Positions 1 to 6,290 of a stretch of DNA of 8,590 nt are shown piece by piece (the stretch's first letter is position 1; every line of letters begins with the position of its first letter). Source of the DNA: DASQVO01 sp035640715 (GTDB lineage Bacteria > Actinomycetota > Actinomycetes > Streptosporangiales > Streptosporangiaceae); assembly GCA_035640715.1 (NCBI GenBank), contig DASQVO010000500.1, positions 1 to 8,590 on the forward strand, in the 5' to 3' direction. The notes under the pieces were generated by a model. It saw only the letters and a program-made list of their open reading frames with translations. It ran no database searches and was not told the origin of the DNA. The position numbers and the translations under genes are program-made.

Positions 1-56
1 GTGTACCGTTCATCCCGCCCTATTCTGGCACCTGGCCCTGGGACCTGGCCGGCCCG

Positions 57-86
57 GCCCGGGTTCCGCCGCAGCGGGACCCGGGC
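57..86. terminator. GC-rich hairpin, probable terminator
   Basis: The two 13-base arms, 57-69 and 74-86, pair completely apart from one G-U type pair and enclose the four-base loop CGCA. There is no T tract on either side. Hairpins of this kind without a U tail are common as transcription terminators in actinomycetes. Because it lies at the window edge, it may end a gene to the left or one coming from the right; the direction is not decided by the sequence. Confidence 0.45.
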
Positions 87-290
87 TGTCCAGCTACAGA
101 TCAGCCGTTCGTCGCGCAACGGATTGACATCGCCCCCGGCCGGGGGGCACCCGGTACCCCGACCGAGTCGCCTTGACTGCCGCCGGGATCATAGCCGAGG
201 TCGCCACCCACGCCAGCCCCGCAAATCCTTCCCCCTCGACCTGGCACGCGGTAGTCTCCGACCTTGCCCGCCCCGGGCGGCGAGTCGGTG

Positions 291-636
291 ATGACAACAC
301 GCGCGAGCACACTGGCCGAGCTCACGTCGGCTCTGGACATGCCGCCGTTCCCTCCGGCCTGGTGCTGCTGGAAGCGGTGCTGCCCACAATGGACCTGCCG
401 GACGTGCTCCGGGCTATCGCGCGGCGGTCGCGGCCGCCAACGATCCCGCCGCACGTTGACCCGAACGACAAGGCCTGCCCCATTGCACTGCAGACCAGTT
501 GACTGAGGCGCGGGCGTGGAGCGTCGAGCACCGGACGGTCGTACTCGGCATTCCGGAACGAGCCGGAGTTGTCTTTCGCGAGGGAACGGCGCAGGTAGCG
601 GGACTCGAGGCGGTGTGGGAGTTGCACGGAGCCTGA
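291..636 (+). pseudogene. Possible frame-broken gene relic, unidentified
   Basis: Three successive plus-strand frames each give a protein-like stretch. From ATG 291 one frame reads MTTRASTLAELTSALD. A second frame at about 345-450 reads GLVLLEAVLPTMDLPDVLRA. A third, open from 460 and ending at TGA 634-636, contains RTVVLGIPERAGVVFREGT and ends in LEAVWELHGA. The middle piece resembles the block around the phospho-acceptor of response-regulator receiver domains (LVLLDxxLPxMDGxxVL), with Glu where the Asp would be. The usual N-terminal acidic pair and C-terminal Lys are not visible, however. It could be a decayed gene carrying two frameshifts, or a chance product of high-GC DNA. No strong ribosome binding site precedes ATG 291. 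Confidence 0.22.
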
Positions 637-803
637 ACAATCGAGCGCCGTCCGGCGAGCAATGGCGCCTCACCGAACCCACGGGCGCGACGATGTCGGG
701 ACGATGGACCCCGCGTCCAACAGCCTCATAGGTCGCCTTGCCGTCCACGACGACCCGCGTCATCTCGATGGCCAGCGTAGCGCCGCGGAATACCTGCCGC
801 GCA

Positions 804-847
804 GAGGGTAAACGTATGACGAACGGAGGGTAAACGTATGACGAACG
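804..847. repeat. Perfect 22-bp tandem direct repeat
   Basis: Positions 804-825 and 826-847 are identical 22-base units beginning GAGGGTAAACGTATG and ending ACGAACG. They are noticeably more AT-rich than the surroundings. The unit length is not a multiple of three, so the duplication would shift any reading frame crossing it. It may be a recent slippage or duplication event, or a pair of regulator sites placed about 135 bp upstream of the small membrane-protein gene. Confidence 0.9.
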
Positions 848-871
848 CTCGGCATCCGCCATGACCTTCAG

Positions 872-893
872 TGCGGCCCGCGTACGGGCCGCA
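872..893. terminator. 9-bp GC hairpin upstream of the transport genes
   Basis: The arms 872-880 and 885-893 are perfectly complementary around the loop CGTA. The hairpin lies about 90 bp before the start of the 94-aa gene. It could be a terminator for leftward or rightward transcription, or part of the 5' leader of the downstream genes. There is no T tract. Confidence 0.35.
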
Positions 894-969
894 ACACCTG
901 GAACACGGCGAACGGCCCCTGAACAGGCTGCTGGTGGGAACCAGGCCGCGGGGACCAGCTATCGGAGTG

Positions 970-975
970 AGGGAG
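970..975 (+). promoter_or_regulatory. Ribosome binding site fixing the start at 982
   Basis: AGGGAG lies six bases before ATG 982. This supports that codon over the GTG at 871 in the same frame, which would add 37 residues of Arg/Pro-rich sequence without a visible binding site. Confidence 0.6.
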
Positions 976-981
976 CACGAG

Positions 982-1266
982 ATGACAACCAGAGAACCAA
1001 GGACTATAGGGAAGCCCGCGGGCGATGAGCGGAAAGACCAGGGCATGCTGCATATGCCACGGCTGCCGCTGCCCGGAATGCCGATGGACAAGCCGGCCGG
1101 CACGGCGGGACGAGTGCTGTGGTGGGGCGGGCTGGCGGCGCTCGCCGCGTTCGACATAGTGGACTGGCCGGTCGCCGTCCTCGTGGGGGCCGGAACCTGG
1201 GTCGCCGAGCAGTACGCGAAGGCAGCAGCCCAGAGCCAGCGCGCTGAACAGCGGCAGAGCACTTAG
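982..1266 (+). CDS. Small single-helix membrane protein upstream of the P-type ATPase
   Basis: The gene encodes a 94-aa protein of unknown function. The N-terminal 40 residues are polar, then rich in Pro and Met (residues 22-36 include MPRLPLPGMPM). Residues 44-76 form one hydrophobic segment starting GRVLWWGGLAALAAF, probably a single membrane helix or a re-entrant hairpin, since Asp-Ile-Val-Asp-Trp interrupts it. The C-terminus (77-94) is a polar, Ala/Gln-rich helix. There are no cysteines or catalytic motifs. It is followed in the same direction, 188 bp later, by the large cation ATPase. That position suggests an accessory or regulatory subunit of the pump, but this is inference from neighbourhood only. 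The start is chosen from the AGGGAG binding site. The coding call is fairly safe: codon use fits, and there is a clear membrane segment. Confidence 0.7.
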   Translation: MTTREPRTIGKPAGDERKDQGMLHMPRLPLPGMPMDKPAGTAGRVLWWGGLAALAAFDIVDWPVAVLVGAGTWVAEQYAKAAAQSQRAEQRQST

Positions 1267-1351
1267 CACATGCCGTCACCCGGATAGGGGTAGCGCGAGA
1301 AAGACCGGCATCCCGGACGGCTGGTCGGCCGATAGAGCCGGAGGCCGGCCA

Positions 1352-1381
1352 CGCGGCAGCCGCCCGCGGGCGGCTGCCGCG
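1352..1381. terminator. Perfect 30-bp palindrome between the small gene and the ATPase
   Basis: Positions 1352-1366 are the exact reverse complement of 1367-1381, so all 30 bases form one perfect GC-rich palindrome. As RNA it would fold into a very stable stem with only a minimal loop. No T tract follows. It begins 86 bp after the stop of the 94-aa gene and ends 73 bp before the ATPase start. A terminator or attenuator separating the two genes is the simplest reading. A dimeric-repressor operator for the ATPase promoter is the alternative. Confidence 0.6.
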
Positions 1382-1445
1382 ACCGGCACGCCAGGCGGCC
1401 GTACCCGGGCTGGTCTGCGTTCTCCGTCCGAATTCCTTCGGAGGC

Positions 1446-1450
1446 GGAGG
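1446..1450 (+). promoter_or_regulatory. Ribosome binding site of the ATPase gene
   Basis: GGAGG stands four bases before ATG 1455, with a second GGAGG-like stretch (GGAGGCGGAGG, 1440-1450) overlapping it. The spacing from the nearest motif is short; the upstream half of the doubled motif gives a more usual distance. It supports ATG 1455 as the start. Confidence 0.6.
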
Positions 1451-1454
1451 ATCA

Positions 1455-4400
1455 ATGACTCTCCATCTAGGCACTCTGCTGTCGGCGCTCGCGGACCGGC
1501 TCTCACCGCCACGCCGGCGGCGGCAGTGGACCGGCCACGGGCGCGCGCACATCGAGGTCAAAGGCGTGCACCGGCCGGAGAATGCGGATCTCGCGCGCCG
1601 GGTGGAAGACGAGCTTGCCCGGCTGAAAGGGGTGCACTGGGCGGAGGTCAACCCGGTTGTCGGCCGCGTGGTCGTCGCGTTCGATGACCGTCAGCTTGAC
1701 GTGGACGACCTGATCGAGGTTATCGAGGGGACCGAGGAGGCCTATGGCGTCGCATCCGAACGGTTTCCGTCTGACCGTCCGGACCATCCGGCTGATGCCG
1801 AAGCCGTCCTGCGGCAGATCTATGCGATCGGCACTGAGATCCTCGGCGTGGGGCTGGGGCTGGCCGCCCGGGTGATCCGGACGGACCCGCTGCTGTCGGA
1901 GGTCGCATACGTGATCTCGCTGGCCGATGCCACGCCCGCGGTTCGCCGTCGGCTGGAGAGCGGGCTGGGCTATGCGGTCACCGACCTGGGCCTGGTGGCG
2001 GGCAATGCCGTGGCGTGGGGGCTGGCCCAGAGCCCGTTCGGGCTGCTGGTGGATATCGCCCACCGCAGCCTGCGGCTCGCTGAGATGCGGGCGCGACGTG
2101 AGGCCTGGCAGCAGCGTGAGCCTGAACTGTCCGAGCAGCGTGAGGGCGACCCGCCGGCCGCGTTGAGCAGAACCCGGCGGCCGGCGCCGCTTCCGGGCGG
2201 CCCGGTGGAATCCTACGCGGACCGCGCGGCGCAGGCGGCGGTCGTCGGCGGGGCGGCGGCGGGCGCGCTCACCCGGAATGTCCGGACGGTGATGGCCACG
2301 ATGCTCACCGCTGCGCCGAGGGCAGCGCGGCTTGGCCGGGAGGGCTTCGCTGCGTGGCTGGGCCGCGACCTGGCGCATTCCGGCGTGGTGGCCATGGATG
2401 ACGGAGCGCTGCGCCGGCTCGATCGCGTTGACACGGTGGTGGTTGACGGTGAAGTGCTGGCCACCGGCAGGAGAGTGCTCGGCGCGGTGTGGGTGCTCCC
2501 AGATCGCGAGCGAGATGCCGATCAGGTCAGGCTCACCGCGCAAGCCCTGCTCGACCCCGCTGAACCGACCGCGACCGTCCGGCGGGGCGGATGGGTGCTC
2601 GAGCCCGCGCCGCGCCGGCTAGCCGGTGCGGCCGGCAAGGCGGCCCGCCGCCTGCGGGCGCCGGGCCGCTACGTGCTGGCGCTGCGGCGCGACGGGGACC
2701 TCGCGGGGCTGGTCGTCACCGAGCCCGAACTCGATCCGCTCGCCGCGGCGCTCCTCGGCGCCGCCCGGCCGGTCGGCCCGGTGATCGTGGCCGGCCGTCG
2801 CAGCGGCGTGGGGGAGTACGTTCACGCGGACCGTGTCGTCCCCGGGGGCGCGCGCCTGGCCAGGTCAGTGCGCGCACTGCAGGCCGAAGGTCGCGGGGTT
2901 GCCGTCATCTCGGGCCGCCATCACGAGGCCCTCGCCGCCGCCGACGTCGGGATCGGCGTACTGGCCGGGCGGCGGCCGCCGTGGGGTGCTCACCTGCTCA
3001 CCGGCCCCGGCCTGGCTGACGCCTGCCGGATACTGTGGGCGGTCCCGCCCGCCCGCGCTGTGAGCCGACGTGCCGCCATGCTCGCCGCCTACGGGTCTGG
3101 CGTCGGTGCCCTGCTGGTGCTGACCGGCCCGCGCACCGGGTCGGCGATGCGCGGGCTGATAGGGGTCAACGGTGCCTCGATCGTCTCGCTGGTCAGCGGC
3201 GCCTGGTCGGCCAGGACGCTGGGCCGGCGTCCCCAGCCAGCGCCGGCTGCCACCACCGACTGGCATGCCCTCGGCGCGGATGCCGTGCTCGCGAAGCTAG
3301 ACAGTTCGCCGCGCGGACTCGATGAAGCGGAGGCCAGCCGCCGTCGCGACGAGCAGCCGGCCCGGCAGGCAGCTGAGGAACCGGGCGTGGTCCGTGCGTC
3401 GATAGAGGAACTGGCCAATCCGCTGACGCCAGCCCTGGCCAGCGCGGCGGGGATGTCCGCCGCGATCGGTTCCGCCGCAGACGCCGCGCTCATCGGCGCG
3501 GTCATGATGGCCAATGCACTTATGAGCGGCGTCCAGCGGGTCGGTGCGCACCGCGGGCTGCGACGGCTCATCGACGAGTCGGCGGTGCGGGTGCGGCTTC
3601 GCCGGGGCAGCGAGGAGGCGCTCACGACGGCGGACCGGCTGGTCCCCGGGGATGTGATCATCGTGCAGGCCGGCGATGCGGTGCCCGCCGACTGCCGAAT
3701 CCTGGAAGCGCGCGGCGTTGAGGTGGATGAGTCGAGCCTCACTGGGGAATCGCAACTGGTACCGAAGAGTGCCGACCCTACCGGTGCCGCGAACATCGCG
3801 GAGCGGCGGAGCATGCTCTATGCGGGGACGTCGGTAGCCGCCGGCACCGCCACGGCCGTCGTAGTGGCGGTAGGTCCGGCGACCGAACTCGGCCGCAGCG
3901 AAGAGGCGGCGCAAGGCCGACGCCGGCCTTCGGGCGTGCAGGAGCGGCTGAACCAGCTCACCAGAACCACGGTACCGATCTCAGTCGGGGCGGGCACCGC
4001 GATTGTCGCCGGCGGCATGCTGCGCGGACAGCCCGTGAGCCGGACCCTCGGCACGGCTGTGAGCCTGGCGGTGGCGGCGGTCCCGGAAGGGCTGCCACTC
4101 GTCGCCACCGTCGCCGAACTCAGCACCGCACAGCGGCTGTCGCGGCGCAACGCGCTTGTCCGCAACCCGGGAACCATCGAGGCACTGGGCCGGGTCAATG
4201 CATTGTGCTTCGACAAGACCGGCACGCTGACCGAAGGCCGAATCACACTGCACCGTGTCTGGGTGGCAGGCGTTGACCAGCCACTCGGTGCGCTGAGCGC
4301 CGAGGGGCGCAACGTGCTGGCCGCCGCCCTGCGGGCGAGCCCGGAGCATCGCAATGGGGAACCGCTGGCGCACCCTACCGACCGCGCCGTCGTTGCCGGT

Positions 4401-5855
4401 GGCATCGCCGCTGGCGTGAGCGTCGAACTCGGCACGGACAGCTGGCAGATGGTGGAAGAACTGCCGTTCGAGCCCTCCCGCGGCTACCACGCTGTTCTTG
4501 GACGCACCCCATCCGGGTACCGGCTCGCGGTCAAGGGCGCGCCGGAAACTGTGCTGCCGTTGTGCTCGCGCGCAGCTGGGCCAGGCGACCCGGTCCAGCT
4601 CGACAAGCACGCCCGGCAAGCCTTCCGCGGCGAGGCCGACCGGCTGGCCCAGCAAGGCTACCGGGTTCTTGCGGTCGCCGAACGCGACATATCCGGCCGC
4701 CGTGGTCTGACCGCGGACCGCATCAGGGAGCTCCGCTTCACCGGGCTGCTCGCGTTCACCGACCCGGTCCGTGACAGCGCCGTCCGGGCGATCCGGGGGC
4801 TTCGCGGCGCCGGGGTGGACATGCTGATGCTCACCGGAGACCACCCGAGTACCGCCGAGGCGATCGCCGCCGAACTCGGCCTCATCGACGGCCGGCGGGT
4901 CGTCACGGGTCCTGAGCTCGATGCGCTCTCCGACCCCGGCCTCGACCAGCTCATCGGTCAGGTGGGGGTGTTCGCACGGGTCAGCCCGGACCAGAAGGTG
5001 CGCATCGTCGCCGCCTTGCAGCGCGTCGGCCGCGTCGTCGCGGTCACCGGCGACGGCGCCAACGACGCACCCGCCATCCGGCTCGCCGACGTCGGCGTCG
5101 CACTCGGCCTGCGCGGCACGAACGCGGCCAAGGAGGCCGCCGATGTCGTCGTCACCGACGACCGGATCGAGACGATCATCGACGCCATCGTCGAGGGCCG
5201 CGCGATGTGGGCCTCCGTCCGCGACGCGATCTCGGTGCTGCTCGGCGGCAACCTCGGCGAGATCGCCTTCACCGGCGGCGCCGGGCTGCTTCTGCCAGGC
5301 GGGTCACCGCTCAACGCCCGCCAGTTGCTGCTGGTGAACCTGCTCACCGACATGGCCCCGTCCATGGCGCTGGCCGTGCGGGCCCCCGACAGCGCCACGT
5401 TCGAGACCCTGCTCGCCGAGGGACCCGATGTCTCCCTCGGCACCGCGCTCACCCGCGACGTCCTCATCCGCGGCGTACTCACCGGCAGCGCGGGGATGGC
5501 GGCATGGCTGGGCGGACGTCTGACCGGCGTCACCCGGGCCAGGGCGGGCACCATTGCCCTGGTCGGGATTGTCGGGGCCCAGCTCGGCCAGACGCTGCTG
5601 GCAGGCTGGCGCAGCCCGCTTGTCGTCGTGGCCAGCCTGTGCTCCGCTGCCGTCCTGGCCGCGATAATCCAGACCCCGGGCGTAAGCCAGTTCTTTGGCT
5701 GTCAGCCGCTCGACCCGCTGGGCTGGGGAATCGGCCTGGCCGTAGCGACCTGCGCAACTCTTCTGGCACCGGTCATGGCCGCCCGGCCCGCTGTCGTGGC
5801 CACCGCCCACCAGCAGGCGAATCCCCTCCGAACCGCGCCGGATCCGGGTCCATGA
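1455..5855 (+). CDS. Large tandem P-type cation-transporting ATPase (CtpH/CtpI-like)
   Basis: The gene encodes a 1466-aa membrane pump that couples ATP hydrolysis to cation transport. Residues 31-95 resemble a heavy-metal-associated fold, but HRPENAD (39-45) stands where CxxC would be. Residues about 252-592 look like a degenerate P-type ATPase core: DTVVVDGEVLATG (326-338) replaces DTVVFDKTGTLT, and SGRHHEALAAADVGIG (486-501) replaces the GDGxNDAPAL hinge. From about 602 a complete P2-type pump follows: cation-ATPase N-domain (602-635), TGES (763-766), PEGLP in M4 (877-881), DKTGT with phospho-acceptor Asp920, KGAPE (1027-1031), TGD (1127-1129) and TGDGANDAP (1198-1206). M5 has Asn1266 and Glu1269, and M6 has Asn1295, Thr1298 and Asp1299. 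These match Ca2+-binding positions of SERCA-type pumps. Four more hydrophobic segments follow. The length is close to mycobacterial CtpH and CtpI (about 1500-1600 aa), whose transported ion I would not assert. Ca2+ or another divalent ion is inferred here. No frameshift is seen. Confidence 0.93.
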   Translation: MTLHLGTLLSALADRLSPPRRRRQWTGHGRAHIEVKGVHRPENADLARRVEDELARLKGVHWAEVNPVVGRVVVAFDDRQLDVDDLIEVIEGTEEAYGVASERFPSDRPDHPADAEAVLRQIYAIGTEILGVGLGLAARVIRTDPLLSEVAYVISLADATPAVRRRLESGLGYAVTDLGLVAGNAVAWGLAQSPFGLLVDIAHRSLRLAEMRARREAWQQREPELSEQREGDPPAALSRTRRPAPLPGGPVESYADRAAQAAVVGGAAAGALTRNVRTVMATMLTAAPRAARLGREGFAAWLGRDLAHSGVVAMDDGALRRLDRVDTVVVDGEVLATGRRVLGAVWVLPDRERDADQVRLTAQALLDPAEPTATVRRGGWVLEPAPRRLAGAAGKAARRLRAPGRYVLALRRDGDLAGLVVTEPELDPLAAALLGAARPVGPVIVAGRRSGVGEYVHADRVVPGGARLARSVRALQAEGRGVAVISGRHHEALAAADVGIGVLAGRRPPWGAHLLTGPGLADACRILWAVPPARAVSRRAAMLAAYGSGVGALLVLTGPRTGSAMRGLIGVNGASIVSLVSGAWSARTLGRRPQPAPAATTDWHALGADAVLAKLDSSPRGLDEAEASRRRDEQPARQAAEEPGVVRASIEELANPLTPALASAAGMSAAIGSAADAALIGAVMMANALMSGVQRVGAHRGLRRLIDESAVRVRLRRGSEEALTTADRLVPGDVIIVQAGDAVPADCRILEARGVEVDESSLTGESQLVPKSADPTGAANIAERRSMLYAGTSVAAGTATAVVVAVGPATELGRSEEAAQGRRRPSGVQERLNQLTRTTVPISVGAGTAIVAGGMLRGQPVSRTLGTAVSLAVAAVPEGLPLVATVAELSTAQRLSRRNALVRNPGTIEALGRVNALCFDKTGTLTEGRITLHRVWVAGVDQPLGALSAEGRNVLAAALRASPEHRNGEPLAHPTDRAVVAGGIAAGVSVELGTDSWQMVEELPFEPSRGYHAVLGRTPSGYRLAVKGAPETVLPLCSRAAGPGDPVQLDKHARQAFRGEADRLAQQGYRVLAVAERDISGRRGLTADRIRELRFTGLLAFTDPVRDSAVRAIRGLRGAGVDMLMLTGDHPSTAEAIAAELGLIDGRRVVTGPELDALSDPGLDQLIGQVGVFARVSPDQKVRIVAALQRVGRVVAVTGDGANDAPAIRLADVGVALGLRGTNAAKEAADVVVTDDRIETIIDAIVEGRAMWASVRDAISVLLGGNLGEIAFTGGAGLLLPGGSPLNARQLLLVNLLTDMAPSMALAVRAPDSATFETLLAEGPDVSLGTALTRDVLIRGVLTGSAGMAAWLGGRLTGVTRARAGTIALVGIVGAQLGQTLLAGWRSPLVVVASLCSAAVLAAIIQTPGVSQFFGCQPLDPLGWGIGLAVATCATLLAPVMAARPAVVATAHQQANPLRTAPDPGP

Positions 5856-5900
5856 AGCGGCGGTGGCAGTCCCGTCAAAGCGGGGCAATCCCATTACCTC

Positions 5901-6044
5901 ATGAAGAAGGTACCTGGTCTGCAGTCACTGACCGTGCAATCCCGTCCCGGCCGGGATGTGCGCCTGGTCACGGCCGGCGGGATCGGATTGTCCTTTCCCG
6001 GCATGTTCTTGATGCGAGTGATCATGCAGATCCTGCCACACTGA
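5901..6044 (+). CDS. Possible 47-aa hydrophobic small protein
   Basis: An ATG at 5901 opens a 47-codon frame ending at TGA 6042-6044. The peptide starts MKKVPGLQSLTV, has a basic middle (QSRPGRDVRL) and then a hydrophobic C-terminal stretch (residues 22-45, including GGIGLSFPGMFLMRVIMQIL) that could span a membrane. The composition looks more protein-like than neighbouring frames, but there is no good ribosome binding site before the ATG. It starts 45 bp after the ATPase stop. It could be a real small membrane peptide co-transcribed with the ATPase, or the remains of a larger gene, since the DNA just downstream is decayed. I do not recognise a family. Confidence 0.28.
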   Translation: MKKVPGLQSLTVQSRPGRDVRLVTAGGIGLSFPGMFLMRVIMQILPH

Positions 6045-6075
6045 GGGTGGCTTGCCGACAGAACTACTCGCCTGA

Positions 6076-6290
6076 CGCGGTCGCGGGTTTGCGTCCTGCG
6101 CCGCCGATCAGTTCCACGACGAGCTCGCTGGCCTGGTCACGGGGACTATCTAGCGGTGGGACGCCGCGGAGACGTCGAGCCAGCTGGAGCTGCTGCTAGG
6201 GCGTGATCTGCAGTTCATCCGCATCAGCGGCACGGTGGTGGGGGCTGCGTGGGCCTGGCCCTGCACGCCATCGCCCTGGCTCTGGCCTAA
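6076..6290 (+). pseudogene. Decayed C-terminal remnant of a DUF445 membrane protein gene
   Basis: The frame from 6076 reads ADQFHDELAGLVTGTI, meets TAG at 6151-6153, then continues RWDAAETSSQLELLLGRD and LQFIRISGTVVGA. This closely follows the conserved end of DUF445 (YjiN/YheB-type) proteins, where a Trp-Asp segment precedes GRDLQFIRINGTxVG and a final membrane helix. Around 6240-6248 the frame shifts: the last helix continues in another frame as CVGLALHAIALALA and ends at TAA 6288-6290. The rest of the gene, several hundred residues, is absent upstream. One nonsense codon, one frameshift and the missing front make it a clear pseudogene. The identification rests on my recognition of the motif. 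An earlier TGA at 6073-6075 bounds the visible part. Confidence 0.62.

Larger units (their letters stand above)
1..981. other. Left flank without a convincing intact gene
   Basis: No open frame here looks like a complete protein gene. The long frames on both strands are rich in Arg and Pro, as expected from non-coding high-GC DNA, and lack good ribosome binding sites. What can be seen is a strong hairpin at the left edge, a 14-bp palindrome of C and G at 133-146, a possible frame-broken relic on the plus strand at 291-636, a perfect 22-bp tandem duplication at 804-847 and a hairpin at 872-893. A minus-strand stretch at about 650-860 reads somewhat like protein (it includes MTRVVVDGKATYEAV), but I do not recognise it and its frame crosses the tandem duplication. 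The region is probably eroded intergenic DNA ahead of the transport genes. Confidence 0.5.

Noticed and set aside
804..847. CRISPR-like repeat
   Set aside because: The two units are directly adjacent with no spacer, there are only two copies, and no cas genes are present.
101..862. Minus-strand 253-codon open frame in the left flank
   Set aside because: Most of it is Arg/Pro-rich and random-looking, without a ribosome binding site, and it begins inside or next to the 22-bp duplication. Only the segment around MTRVVVDGKATYEAV looks protein-like, and I could not assign it.
1503..2543. Long minus-strand open frame of 346 codons antisense to the ATPase
   Set aside because: It is rich in Arg, Pro, His and Gln, has no recognisable domain or binding site, and lies fully opposite a well-supported coding region. 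Such mirror frames are normal in high-GC genes. The same holds for the minus-strand frames at 3089-3814, 3297-3914, 3818-4435, 3981-4844, 4958-5554 and 5304-5894.
5207..6199. Plus-strand 330-codon frame overlapping the ATPase end and running past it
   Set aside because: It is the shadow of the ATPase C-terminus, with Arg/Pro-rich composition and no domain. Its last part crosses the DUF445 remnant in the wrong frame.
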